A stretch of DNA of 64,000 nucleotides from JAAELZ01 sp965223465 (GTDB lineage Bacteria; Pseudomonadota; Gammaproteobacteria; Arenicellales; Poriferihabitantaceae): contig OZ245025.1 of the NCBI GenBank assembly GCA_965223465.1, forward strand, positions 3,286,001-3,350,000, written 5' to 3'. Under the pieces are notes generated by a model. It was not told the origin of the DNA, did no database searches, and saw nothing but the letters and a program-made list of their open reading frames with translations. The position numbers and the translations under genes were made by a program. This document shows positions 18,201-24,419 of the stretch, piece by piece. The first letter of the stretch is position 1. Each line of letters begins with the position of its first letter.

Positions 18201-19210
18201 ATACGCTTGATAGTCGTCAGCGATTGCGTGATATTGATCTTTCGGGTGGTGCAGTCAATTTACGCTACAGTTACGACGCCGCAAACAATACAACGCAAAT
18301 TACCGATTATCAAAACAGCGCACGTACGCGAAATCTTGGCTATGATGATATTAATCGGCTTGAGTCTGCATCGGGTTTGTGGGGCAGTGGATCAATCAAC
18401 TACCGATCTGGTTCAGCCACGAATATTTCTTCAAAGAACATAGGAACACAGAGCATTTCTTACAACTATTCCAGCAATCGCGTGTCTTCTGTATCCGGTC
18501 TGCCTGGCGGTACGCGCAGCTATACCTATGATCACTATGGCAATATCGCCAGTAAAACTGGCGGACTGGAATATATCTTTGATGACGCATCAAACTTGCG
18601 CACAATCGAATTAGCTAATTCAGTCATTAGGTCTTACGACTACGATGGCCTGAAGAATAAAGTGCGTACTACGCAAAATAGCGTCAGTACTATTCACATC
18701 TATAGTAAATCCGGGCAATTGCTGGCAGACCATAACGCCAGTGGTGTTGCGCTAAAAGAGTATGCATATTTGAACGGTAAACTGGTTGCTAAAATCGCGA
18801 AGAGCGGCGCGCCCCCACCTAATACCAACCAAAACACCCCCGTTCCTCTCGTACTGAATCAGGTCAATACAAATACCTATGGCTGGGGATATGGTAATAG
18901 TAACCACAGAGATCATCTGATCGTGTCTTTTGATGACCCCAATAGGAATGTTAAATTCTGTGCCGTTGGCTTGCACATTTCCTATTCTACCGAAGTTCGG
19001 GTTGAGCTTAATGGTGCATTTCTTGGCTATATGGATGTCGGGAATAATGTGGAAACTTGTTTTGATATTGCAGAATCGCAGTTTATTGCTGGTACCAATC
19101 AAATCAAGTTTGTACAGGCCGTGTCAGGTAATATATGGGGCGTAACGAATATTCGTATTGGTAACGTGGTGATGCCGCCGATCCTTTTCCTTTTACTGGG
19201 GGATGAGTAA
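15284..19210 (+). CDS. RHS/YD-repeat secreted protein, first chain of a split RHS toxin
   Basis: ATG 15284 (ribosome-binding site AGGACAGG) gives a 1308-residue product with a signal peptide ending TQASV. An N-terminal region with DPFSGGLTISHEDLVVPG and GLDIKIQRTYSS precedes dozens of YD repeats (YDYDGLGRITS, YQYDALDRLTRM). These build the hollow beta-cocoon that encloses a toxin tip. After LLADHNASGVALKEYAY a beta-sandwich of about 130 residues (WGYGNSNHRDHLIVSFDD, VRVELNGAFLGYMDVG) resembles a carbohydrate-binding module. The frame then stops just where an RHS core is expected. The stop overlaps the ATG of the next gene (TAATG), which carries that core. Confidence 0.85.
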   Translation: MTTKQNNCWKVAIAGFLLAAFQTQASVQTTMPDIYSELAPAGTREEVSASLNEFIDPFSGGLTISHEDLVVPGNGGLDIKIQRTYSSNNVYKSRITDNSGPELHNLVNRSPTGLGWTMHFGKVTRDNSLGCSPSSNESQNSLDNPIFEAPDGSQQILHYNNSSQNGINATWVTKKHWVAYCSSGNFRVISPEGIKYYMGLRLEEGQPYGSSDNYVWYTTKVTDPNGNYYDIEYDSGPTDENLIIDYIDASDGRRINFGYYDITDADVRLRSISLVGGPTWRYYYDSLNAGQGHYLLDYVTRPDGSRWQYDYHSYSGTGTAGDNVLEEITYPYGGTTRYTYDYECLGYVSCSSAYTDRAYSLVVDRKTTGGRDVDAGTWNYDYAPNNNETNLTTVYFPGGRYVYEHYGLRWAIQHPTSQLLWRVGLLKSKRTYNGSSLIQTESYTYDNMIVSYEDYSRPPYSDGFFPFDDNETRAPRLTQKTINRDGRNYVTSYQNFTDNINPHRIVTSGQVSRTTTLTYFPRTNGQNIVSRVEDEDFGGTNREINRTFDTEGNMTMEEIYGVRNTYLYDGEGNVSRRTNERSQRWNYSRYERGVARTESQPAGVSISRTVDDLGGVDSETNGRNYTTDYDYDGLGRITSVDFPRGSTASISWSSTTRTVTRGGYYERTEFDGFGRPSCLRQENVYINYDYDEHGRLVFESYPGSSCGASTGTSYQYDALDRLTRMTHSDGSYVSYTYLNDNEVRVRDERAHNTTYSYRSYGDPDQKELMRIESPESITTDIARNEIGQITSVSQGGLTRTYRYTNSSNPFLYSEIHPETGTTTYGRDAVGNMTSKRVGSSATTTYTYDGLNRLTYINHPSGTPDIDMNYDEAGNLVKIVAVGGNSSKDFYYDANDNMWRERQAIAGVTYYVDYTYDSLDNLATLRYPSGQIVTFNPDDLGRPTSVFPYVHDVDYFRNGTVQRLDYANGRYIINTLDSRQRLRDIDLSGGAVNLRYSYDAANNTTQITDYQNSARTRNLGYDDINRLESASGLWGSGSINYRSGSATNISSKNIGTQSISYNYSSNRVSSVSGLPGGTRSYTYDHYGNIASKTGGLEYIFDDASNLRTIELANSVIRSYDYDGLKNKVRTTQNSVSTIHIYSKSGQLLADHNASGVALKEYAYLNGKLVAKIAKSGAPPPNTNQNTPVPLVLNQVNTNTYGWGYGNSNHRDHLIVSFDDPNRNVKFCAVGLHISYSTEVRVELNGAFLGYMDVGNNVETCFDIAESQFIAGTNQIKFVQAVSGNIWGVTNIRIGNVVMPPILFLLLGDE

Positions 19211-20082
19211 TGAAACACAAATTATTGAATAAGCTGGCTGCGTTGGCAGCCCTGGTGTGCATTATTGGTACTCAACCTCTGAGCGCAGATACTGTCACAT
19301 ACATAATTACCGATCCTGCTGGTTCACCGATTGCGGGGATGAACCAGGCCGGTGCGATTACCTGGCGGGAGAACTATCAGCCGTTTGGTGAGAAACTGGA
19401 GAATTCATCTGCGTCAACGGATAATGATATCTGGTTTGGAGGCAAGGAGTACGATGACGATACGGAGTTATCGTTCTTTGGGGCACGATATTATGAGCCG
19501 ACCATCGGACGTTTTGTTTCAATTGATCCACAAGGCTTTGACGAGGAGAATATATTTTCGTTTGGGCGCTATGCTTACGGGAATAACAATCCGTATAAGT
19601 TTGTTGATCCGGATGGGAGGGCTGCCATTCTCTACCCAATAGCTGTTTTTGTGGGCAAAGAGCTGGCAGCAGAAGGGGCAAGTCAAGCAACTGGCGGTGC
19701 AACTGATTTTCTATCTGTTAGGCGAGCCGGAACTAAAGCGGCTAAATATATTTCGAGAAAGGCCGCAAAGGGTGGAAAGAGTGGTTCAGGAACTGACTTT
19801 GTTGTCACCTCCAAAGGCGACGCTGTTCCAGTTCCCGATGGAGCAACTGGCCCACGTCCCACTGTCAATAAAGGCGGGAATGAGGTTGGTTTCGAATACA
19901 CTGGCGGAAGTGGTGGAAAAGGCATGAACTCACGAGTAGACGGTACACGTGTTATGGACGCCAATGAGCATCAAGGTCGACGGGCAGTGTATATGAATGA
20001 AGAGCGGCAAACGGTTAATAAAGCAACGGGGCGTACAGTAAGCAATAGTGATACGCAAGCACACCACTATCTTGAGGAATAA
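19210..20082 (+). CDS. RHS core and toxin tip, second chain, with its own signal peptide
   Basis: The 290-residue product has a new signal peptide (LAALAALVCIIGTQPLSA). It then has the segment that normally follows the YD repeats, VTYIITDPAGSPIAG and WRENYQPFGE, and the RHS core FGARYYEPTIGRFVSIDPQG with YAYGNNNPYKFVDPDGR, where the tip is cleaved in known RHS proteins. The last 150 or so residues are the variable tip (GSGTDFVVTSKGDAVPVP, GTRVMDANEHQGRRAVYMNE, ending QAHHYLEE). Its pattern recalls small tip domains of other polymorphic toxins, but I cannot name the activity. A candidate immunity gene starts four bases downstream. Confidence 0.8.
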   Translation: MKHKLLNKLAALAALVCIIGTQPLSADTVTYIITDPAGSPIAGMNQAGAITWRENYQPFGEKLENSSASTDNDIWFGGKEYDDDTELSFFGARYYEPTIGRFVSIDPQGFDEENIFSFGRYAYGNNNPYKFVDPDGRAAILYPIAVFVGKELAAEGASQATGGATDFLSVRRAGTKAAKYISRKAAKGGKSGSGTDFVVTSKGDAVPVPDGATGPRPTVNKGGNEVGFEYTGGSGGKGMNSRVDGTRVMDANEHQGRRAVYMNEERQTVNKATGRTVSNSDTQAHHYLEE

Positions 20083-20086
20083 GCCC

Positions 20087-20446
20087 ATGAAGGAAAAAGA
20101 GTTTACAGATATATTTTCCCTGAAGGGTGAAGAATTAAGTGGTGTGTGTTTTGTGAGGGACTATATCGAACTTCACTTTGATGGGCCTGTGGTTCGTTGC
20201 CTCGCAGATATAAGAATATCTACAAAGGGGGAAGAACTCGGCATTGATGATATTGGTTTCCGGGCTAGCCTTTGTAGTGCTATTGGCCGTGTGGTAGCTG
20301 AAGTTGACGCTAGCGAAGGAAACGAGCTGGAGATAAGTTTTGGAAATTTCGATTACGTTCGGGTAGAGGGGAAGAAATTAGGTGCGGAGTTCGCGCATTT
20401 CATTTCATTTCCCGAGAAACGACTGCAGGTCTGGGAAGTAGATTAA
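20087..20446 (+). CDS. Candidate immunity protein for the RHS tip
   Basis: ATG 20087 lies four bases after the toxin stop, with GAGGAA inside the toxin's last codons, so translation is coupled. The 119-residue product is acidic and soluble, with alternating strands (VCFVRDYIELHFDGPVV, LEISFGNFDYVRVEG) and the ending EKRLQVWEVD. Position, size and acidity are those of cytoplasmic immunity proteins that bind the toxin tip. The family is not recognised. A decayed copy of its 3' end is found at 21383-21439. Confidence 0.6.
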   Translation: MKEKEFTDIFSLKGEELSGVCFVRDYIELHFDGPVVRCLADIRISTKGEELGIDDIGFRASLCSAIGRVVAEVDASEGNELEISFGNFDYVRVEGKKLGAEFAHFISFPEKRLQVWEVD

Positions 20447-20468
20447 CCTGACTAAATTCACTTTACCA

Positions 20469-20807
20469 ATGAACGAATTTTCAAGACAACGAAAAAATGA
20501 TCTACAAGCAACAATTCAAGTTTCTTCTTTATTGCGCCGAATTCAAACCGCTTTAGACGAAAATTTATCAGAGTCGTACACTCTGAGAATTAGTGTTGCC
20601 AAAGAACCGAAATGGGAAAAGAGTAAAAATGGAGATGAAGTTTTAGTGCGTTGGTTATGCTGGAGCATCAACAAGGGCGAAATCGAGGTAGTACCACCAG
20701 AGTTTGAAGTAGTAGGTAAAGATGTCACGTCTCAGACATTAAAAAAAGAGCTTCCTAGAATATTCAACAACATAAAAATAATTGTGGACAATGATATTGA
20801 AGTATAG
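20469..20807 (+). CDS. Hypothetical protein in the RHS immunity array
   Basis: The 112-residue product begins with a helix (QATIQVSSLLRRIQTALDEN), followed by strands (LRISVAKEPKWEKSKNGDEV) and a charged C-terminus. There is no signal peptide or recognised family. It lies 22 bases after the first candidate immunity gene. It is probably a second, orphan immunity gene of the kind left behind when RHS tips are exchanged. The start lacks a strong ribosome-binding site. Confidence 0.5.
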   Translation: MNEFSRQRKNDLQATIQVSSLLRRIQTALDENLSESYTLRISVAKEPKWEKSKNGDEVLVRWLCWSINKGEIEVVPPEFEVVGKDVTSQTLKKELPRIFNNIKIIVDNDIEV

Positions 20808-20923
20808 CGGCCTTCAGAACAGCAACGGCGAGATGCGAGCCACTTCTAAAGGATCTAGAAATTCCTGGCAAATAATCGGTTGGACCTGCGAGGCCTGATG
20901 AAATATATGGAGGTGGTTGAGTT

Positions 20924-21376
20924 ATGGATATTTTGATTGCAAAAAGCTTGTCGGACTACGAAAGCTGGGTTGAGTCCAATAGCCCTGAAAAATTTACTTT
21001 GTTTGACTACATACATGGAATACTTAGCACAAAAGACATAGAGCTAGATATAGTTTTTGCTATCTTGAAATTCTTTTGGCCCGAGTTTTGTAATGTCAAT
21101 GGTTTAGTTTTTTTGCAGGAAGAGTACTCTGAGAGTAAATATAGAGAATTGATCCAGCAGGGCTATTCTGGGAAAGATTTAGAATACTGGATGAACCTAA
21201 CTAGTATCGATGGGCTGTTTGATAAAGCCACATTCGAGCAAAGTAAATATCTAGGTCGTCAGATTACTAGTATATGGGAATCCAAGTTAGAGAAAGACTT
21301 TCCTGATAAACTATTTAAAGTAGATTGTATTATTGATGGAGATGAAGTTTTTACTGCTTTTTATCAGCAGAACTAA
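20924..21376 (+). CDS. Candidate orphan immunity protein
   Basis: ATG 20924 has a strong GGAGG site upstream. The 150-residue product is acidic (pattern DILIAKSLSDYESWVESNSP, FWPEFCNVNGLVFLQEEY), soluble and all-cytoplasmic in appearance, like many small immunity proteins. I do not recognise the family. It lies between the RHS tip and immunity genes and the decayed immunity copy, which fits an accumulated array. Confidence 0.55.
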   Translation: MDILIAKSLSDYESWVESNSPEKFTLFDYIHGILSTKDIELDIVFAILKFFWPEFCNVNGLVFLQEEYSESKYRELIQQGYSGKDLEYWMNLTSIDGLFDKATFEQSKYLGRQITSIWESKLEKDFPDKLFKVDCIIDGDEVFTAFYQQN

Positions 21377-21382
21377 GCATAC

Positions 21383-21439
21383 TTTGTCCACCGTATTTCG
21401 TTCTCTGAGAAGCGTCTGTAAACCTGGGAATTTTCTTAG
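21383..21439 (+). pseudogene. Decayed 3' end of a second copy of the RHS immunity gene
   Basis: Read in one frame this stretch gives FVHRISFSEKRL, a TAA stop, then TWEFS and the final stop. The intact gene at 20087-20446 ends FAHFISFPEKRLQVWEVD. The stop codon replaces the Gln, and the two ends line up to the terminal stop without gaps. It is the tail of a related immunity gene left after a cassette exchange. Confidence 0.6.
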
Positions 21440-21469
21440 TTAGCTAAATATATAGGCGAGTAAATGGAT

Positions 21470-21489
21470 GAGGGGGCTATTGCCCCCTC
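21470..21489. terminator. GC-rich hairpin overlapping a stop codon
   Basis: GAGGGGGC and GCCCCCTC form a perfect 8-bp stem with a four-base loop, TATT. The TAG stop of the leftward gene falls in this hairpin. No T-run follows in either direction, so termination is uncertain, but the position suits a terminator. Confidence 0.45.
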
Positions 21490-21701
21490 TCTCTATCTAG
21501 GTAATCAGCGACATCACGTATATCCGCGACACGTGATTTTCCAACACGAAAAGTTCGCACCGGACACCGCCTCGCACTAATTGCATTAAGCAGCGCACGT
21601 GGGTTGGTATAGTGCAAAACATCGGCTAATTGCCGAGTATTTAATGTCAAACTATCATACCTCTCATAGAGTATGGTTGCGGTCTCACTTAAAGAACTCA
21701 T
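21477..21701 (-). CDS. Small winged-helix DNA-binding protein (PrtN/excisionase-like)
   Basis: The 74-residue product has LNTRQLADVLHYTNPRALLN, a helix-turn-helix, then a basic wing (RTFRVGKSRVADIRDVADYL). Ending on xDVADYLDRER is typical of small pyocin-activator PrtN-like and excisionase-like regulators of mobile elements. It probably binds DNA near the element genes. It lies downstream of and on the same strand as the truncated serine recombinase gene, from which it is separated by a 313-base region with repeated TGTTGTGTTG motifs. Confidence 0.6.
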   Translation of the reverse strand: MSSLSETATILYERYDSLTLNTRQLADVLHYTNPRALLNAISARRCPVRTFRVGKSRVADIRDVADYLDRERGQ

Positions 21702-22014
21702 GGCTATATTTCCACGCCATGATCCCTAAGATCACTGCGGCAGTAACTGGCAGGCATGGCCTTGTCAAAGACATAAAGTTCATGCGTACCCCTTCAATTG
21801 ACTTGTTGTGTTGTTAACTCAAGCATCACAACGAAAACGTTGATGAAGCAGGTCAACACAACTACAGTTTTGAAGGAACTGCAGGAGTAACTATACGTAA
21901 AATGATAGATAAAGGCAAAACTGCGCTCTGTTGTGTTGAGTTTACTAAAAGTAGGGTTGTGTGGACATTTCCACGCGTCTTAAAGAGAAGGAGAATAACG
22001 CCTTCGTATACCTA
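21702..22014. other. Non-coding region with repeated TGTTGTGTTG motifs
   Basis: No gene is supported. TGTTGTGTTG occurs at 21804-21813 and 21929-21938, and its complement CAACACAAC lies between at 21854-21862. GTGGACATTTCCAC near 21960 is a further short palindrome. Such spacing suits an operator or recombinase-binding region belonging to the small winged-helix gene or to a recombination site. The role is inferred. Confidence 0.4.
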
Positions 22015-22992
22015 TTACCTGGAGAGAAAATCGGGTGGGACACTATAATTGATATTGATACTGGTACGATCAACTACGATTCGGTTAAGTATTTCATGAA
22101 CGAGCTGATTGCGCTTATCGGGGTTACACGCTGCCCACACATCTTCCAATGTTTTAGGGGCAGTCGTTTCACCACTTTCGGAGCGGAGTAACTTAAGTTC
22201 AGCGTCAATTTCTTCTATGCATTGCTCCAGCGGTTTATGCTTTTTACTAAATCGCGTCTTTGAGATTGTATTGTCAATATAGAGGCGGTAGAGCTTGTCC
22301 ATCTCAGACTCAATTGCGCGTTTGCGCTCGGCAAGCAATTCGATCTGTTCGCCCTGCGCTTTTATTCCTTCCTTCCCTTTTTTGAGTTTAGCGAGGGTCT
22401 GTTTACCAATGGGGAAGTCAGCAAGTTTTTGGGCAAAGATCGATTCTATGGTATCTACGGTGATACTGTTATCGCATGCTGAGCAGAAGTAGCTCTTGCG
22501 TTGGTGCGGTTGGTGCATATGTGCACCACACGCACAATATGTTAGGCCGGTAAATACACCGCGAGGTTTCTTTGCTACAGGCTTTTTGCGCTGAGCAATG
22601 AGTATATCATTGGCGTGGTTCCAGGTTGCTTCATCAACTAGTGGCTCAATACGAGGGAAGCGCCATTGAGTTGCTGGCTTAAGAAGCCGGTATTTCTTTG
22701 GTCCACGAACAGGTCGGTAATTATCTTTATGATGACCTTTCGCAATAGGGTCGCGCAAGAAGCGGTCAATACTACTATCAGAAAATTTCGCTCCAGATCG
22801 TGTGCGATAACCCTTCTGGTTAAGTATCTTTGCTGTAGTAAGTTTGCGCTTATGTGTGAGGAATAAATCAAAAATGAGGCTACGGATTGGTGCCTCAGTA
22901 GGGTCTGGCTCAAATCCTTGCTCTGTGCGCCGGTAACCATAGGGAGCCGCGCCACCAGACTTTGGTTTACCCCTCTGCGTATTCACGCCCAT
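22015..22992 (-). CDS. Large serine recombinase C-terminal part, catalytic domain absent
   Basis: The 325-residue product starts where the C-terminal half of large serine recombinases begins: GGAAPYGYRR, then the Recombinase domain (ILNQKGYRTRSGAKFSDSSI), a zinc ribbon (CACGAHMHQPHQRKSYFCSAC) split over two CxC/CxxC pairs, a coiled coil (LLAERKRAIESEMDKLYRLY) and a C-terminal tail. The N-terminal resolvase domain of about 140 residues, with the nucleophilic Ser, is missing, and the upstream DNA shows no trace of it. It can bind DNA but not cut it. It may be a truncated relic or a stand-alone DNA-binding factor. Compare the intact enzyme at 34500-36131. Confidence 0.75.
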   Translation of the reverse strand: MGVNTQRGKPKSGGAAPYGYRRTEQGFEPDPTEAPIRSLIFDLFLTHKRKLTTAKILNQKGYRTRSGAKFSDSSIDRFLRDPIAKGHHKDNYRPVRGPKKYRLLKPATQWRFPRIEPLVDEATWNHANDILIAQRKKPVAKKPRGVFTGLTYCACGAHMHQPHQRKSYFCSACDNSITVDTIESIFAQKLADFPIGKQTLAKLKKGKEGIKAQGEQIELLAERKRAIESEMDKLYRLYIDNTISKTRFSKKHKPLEQCIEEIDAELKLLRSESGETTAPKTLEDVWAACNPDKRNQLVHEILNRIVVDRTSININYSVPPDFLSR

Positions 22993-23053
22993 ACTAATAT
23001 CCTATGTCTCCAATTATTCTCATTTCCGCACTTGGTATAGGGGAAAGTATATA

Positions 23054-23077
23054 GGCTACCGTGCGTTGACGGTAGCC
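23054..23077. terminator. Hairpin terminator after the RadC-like gene
   Basis: GGCTACCGT and ACGGTAGCC form a perfect 9-bp stem with a six-base loop, seven bases beyond the RadC-like stop codon. On the plus strand it is followed by TTTGGTTTTA, on the minus strand by TATATACTTT. The stem and its position fit a terminator for the leftward RadC-like gene. Confidence 0.6.
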
Positions 23078-23084
23078 TTTGGTT

Positions 23085-23582
23085 TTATAGCGAACCACGC
23101 TCTGCCATACTGATAACTTCTATGCCGCTGACAATTAAGTGGTCAAGAACGCGTATGTCAAACAGTGCTAATGCAGCAATTGCTTTTTTTGTAATTGCTC
23201 GGTCCGCTGTACCTATTTCGCATACGCCACTAGGATGGTTATGCGCAAATATTAGTGCTGCGGCATTATGGACGAGCGCACGTTTGACAATTTCTCTAGG
23301 ATAGACTGCTGCGCTATCAATGCTGCCCGAAAAGAGCTTTTCAAAGCAGATCACGCGGTTGCGTTGGTCAAGGAATATGCAGCAGAACTCTTCGTGCTCA
23401 AGAAGACCAATCTGCATTTGCAGAAATTCTGATGCTTGGTTGGGTGACGTGAGTTCACCAAGTCGATGAAATCGAGATGTGATAATGTTTTTCGCTAGGC
23501 GAATAATCTCATCACAGCTTAGCGCGTGAGCAAAACCATGACGTTTCCCGCTTTGGGAGTGACATGGGCTAAATTTTGACAT
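23085..23582 (-). CDS. RadC-like JAB/MPN domain protein
   Basis: The ATG at 23582 has a perfect AGGAGG seven bases upstream, so I start there although the frame is open 50 codons further. The 165-residue product matches RadC/YkfG proteins: FCCIFLDQRNRVI, YPREIVKRALVHNAAALIFA, and the metal-binding HNHPSG followed by TADRAITKKAI and DHLIV. The usual helix-hairpin-helix N-terminus is shortened, as in the mobile-element forms. RadC-like proteins are frequent cargo of integrative elements; their biochemical role is not settled. Confidence 0.85.
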   Translation of the reverse strand: MSKFSPCHSQSGKRHGFAHALSCDEIIRLAKNIITSRFHRLGELTSPNQASEFLQMQIGLLEHEEFCCIFLDQRNRVICFEKLFSGSIDSAAVYPREIVKRALVHNAAALIFAHNHPSGVCEIGTADRAITKKAIAALALFDIRVLDHLIVSGIEVISMAERGSL

Positions 23583-23872
23583 TGTAACCTCCTGTAAATA
23601 TGAAGAACTATTTCCAGGATAGGGAACTAGAGGGATATGAAATAGGGTGGGGAATGTCAGGTACGGGCGACATTCTCCATGGGTGAGGTGGGGACGTGGG
23701 GGACATGTATAAGCGCAAGCAACGGTTACCACTCAGCCATCTTAAATAGCTGTCTTTGATCACCTTCATGATGAAAGGTGCAATTATTTTTAAATTTGCG
23801 CAATGAATTCAAAATTAAAAATATAGATTTGCTCGTCATTGACAATATCCATCCTATTCCTGATCCAGTTTT

Positions 23873-23884
23873 TATCCTAGGATA
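23873..23884. promoter_or_regulatory. 12-bp palindrome TATCCTAGGATA before a small gene
   Basis: TATCCTAGGATA is a perfect palindrome ending five bases before the ATG at 23890. A TTGACA hexamer at 23839-23844 could be a -35 box. TATCCTAGG occurs again at 31519-31527 directly before the related small gene at 31532. Operator function is inferred. Confidence 0.45.
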
Positions 23885-23889
23885 GTGGT

Positions 23890-24063
23890 ATGCAACTAAC
23901 AAAAAAACAATTACGAGAATACAAGAATATTCACGAAAAAGAGTTTGGGGTAAAGATCACCAAAGAGCAGGCTTACATCTACGCATCGCGTCTTATTAAC
24001 TTTGGTATTGTTGTGTTGGACAAATCTTACGAACTAGACGAAATCATTATTTCCGATGAATAG
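23890..24063 (+). CDS. Small charged protein, 57 residues, family found twice here
   Basis: ATG 23890 opens a 57-residue product beginning MQLTKKQLREYKNIHEKEFG, then VKITKEQAYIYASRL and an acidic tail. The layout is polar helix, an E-x-G turn, then I/V-x-x-E-x-A and an amphipathic helix. It recurs in the 57-residue protein at 31532-31705. I have the impression that such proteins are frequent beside mobile-element genes, but I cannot name a function. No membrane segment. A perfect palindrome sits right before the start codon. Confidence 0.6.
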   Translation: MQLTKKQLREYKNIHEKEFGVKITKEQAYIYASRLINFGIVVLDKSYELDEIIISDE

Positions 24064-24419
24064 CGATTGTTGGAACATTTAAATTCTTGATGTAAATATT
24101 GCGCGTTGGTCTTACAAAATTATCGACCTAGTTTAGATATCCCATTACAATGACCGTCCGAGTCTTGCCCTTAGCAGTCATACGTAATGGCCAAGCTCAC
24201 AGGCAACAATGGAGCGTAGCGGAATTGCTGTCCGAGTGCAGAACTTTGTTATACTGCACATGAACCTGCTCCAAATTTGCGCATTCGGCGAGAGCGGACA
24301 TAGAATTAAGAAAAAGAACGTTCTTAGGATATCCATTGGAAATCTTGGCGTGTCTTTTTCGGTCAATCGCTGCAATCCCTCCTTCCTTTCATCGTTTCGG
24401 TTACCACCTAGTGGAAATG
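24064..24419. other. Intergenic region, no gene seen
   Basis: A 65-codon leftward frame exists (24178-24375) but has no ribosome-binding site and improbable composition, so I leave it out. TTAGGATATCC near 24326 resembles the TAGGATAT octamer of the 9.1-kb operator. Nothing else stands out. Confidence 0.4.

Noticed and set aside
19210..19642. Sequencing frameshift splitting the first RHS gene
   Set aside because: The second gene begins with its own signal peptide and a TAATG start overlap, and the first ends in an additional domain, so the split looks genuine.
21961..22191. Plus-strand frame over the recombinase 3' end
   Set aside because: It lies mostly antisense to the serine recombinase remnant and has no ribosome-binding site.
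24178..24375. 65-codon frame on the minus strand
   Set aside because: No ribosome-binding site, improbable composition, no similarity; probably a chance frame.
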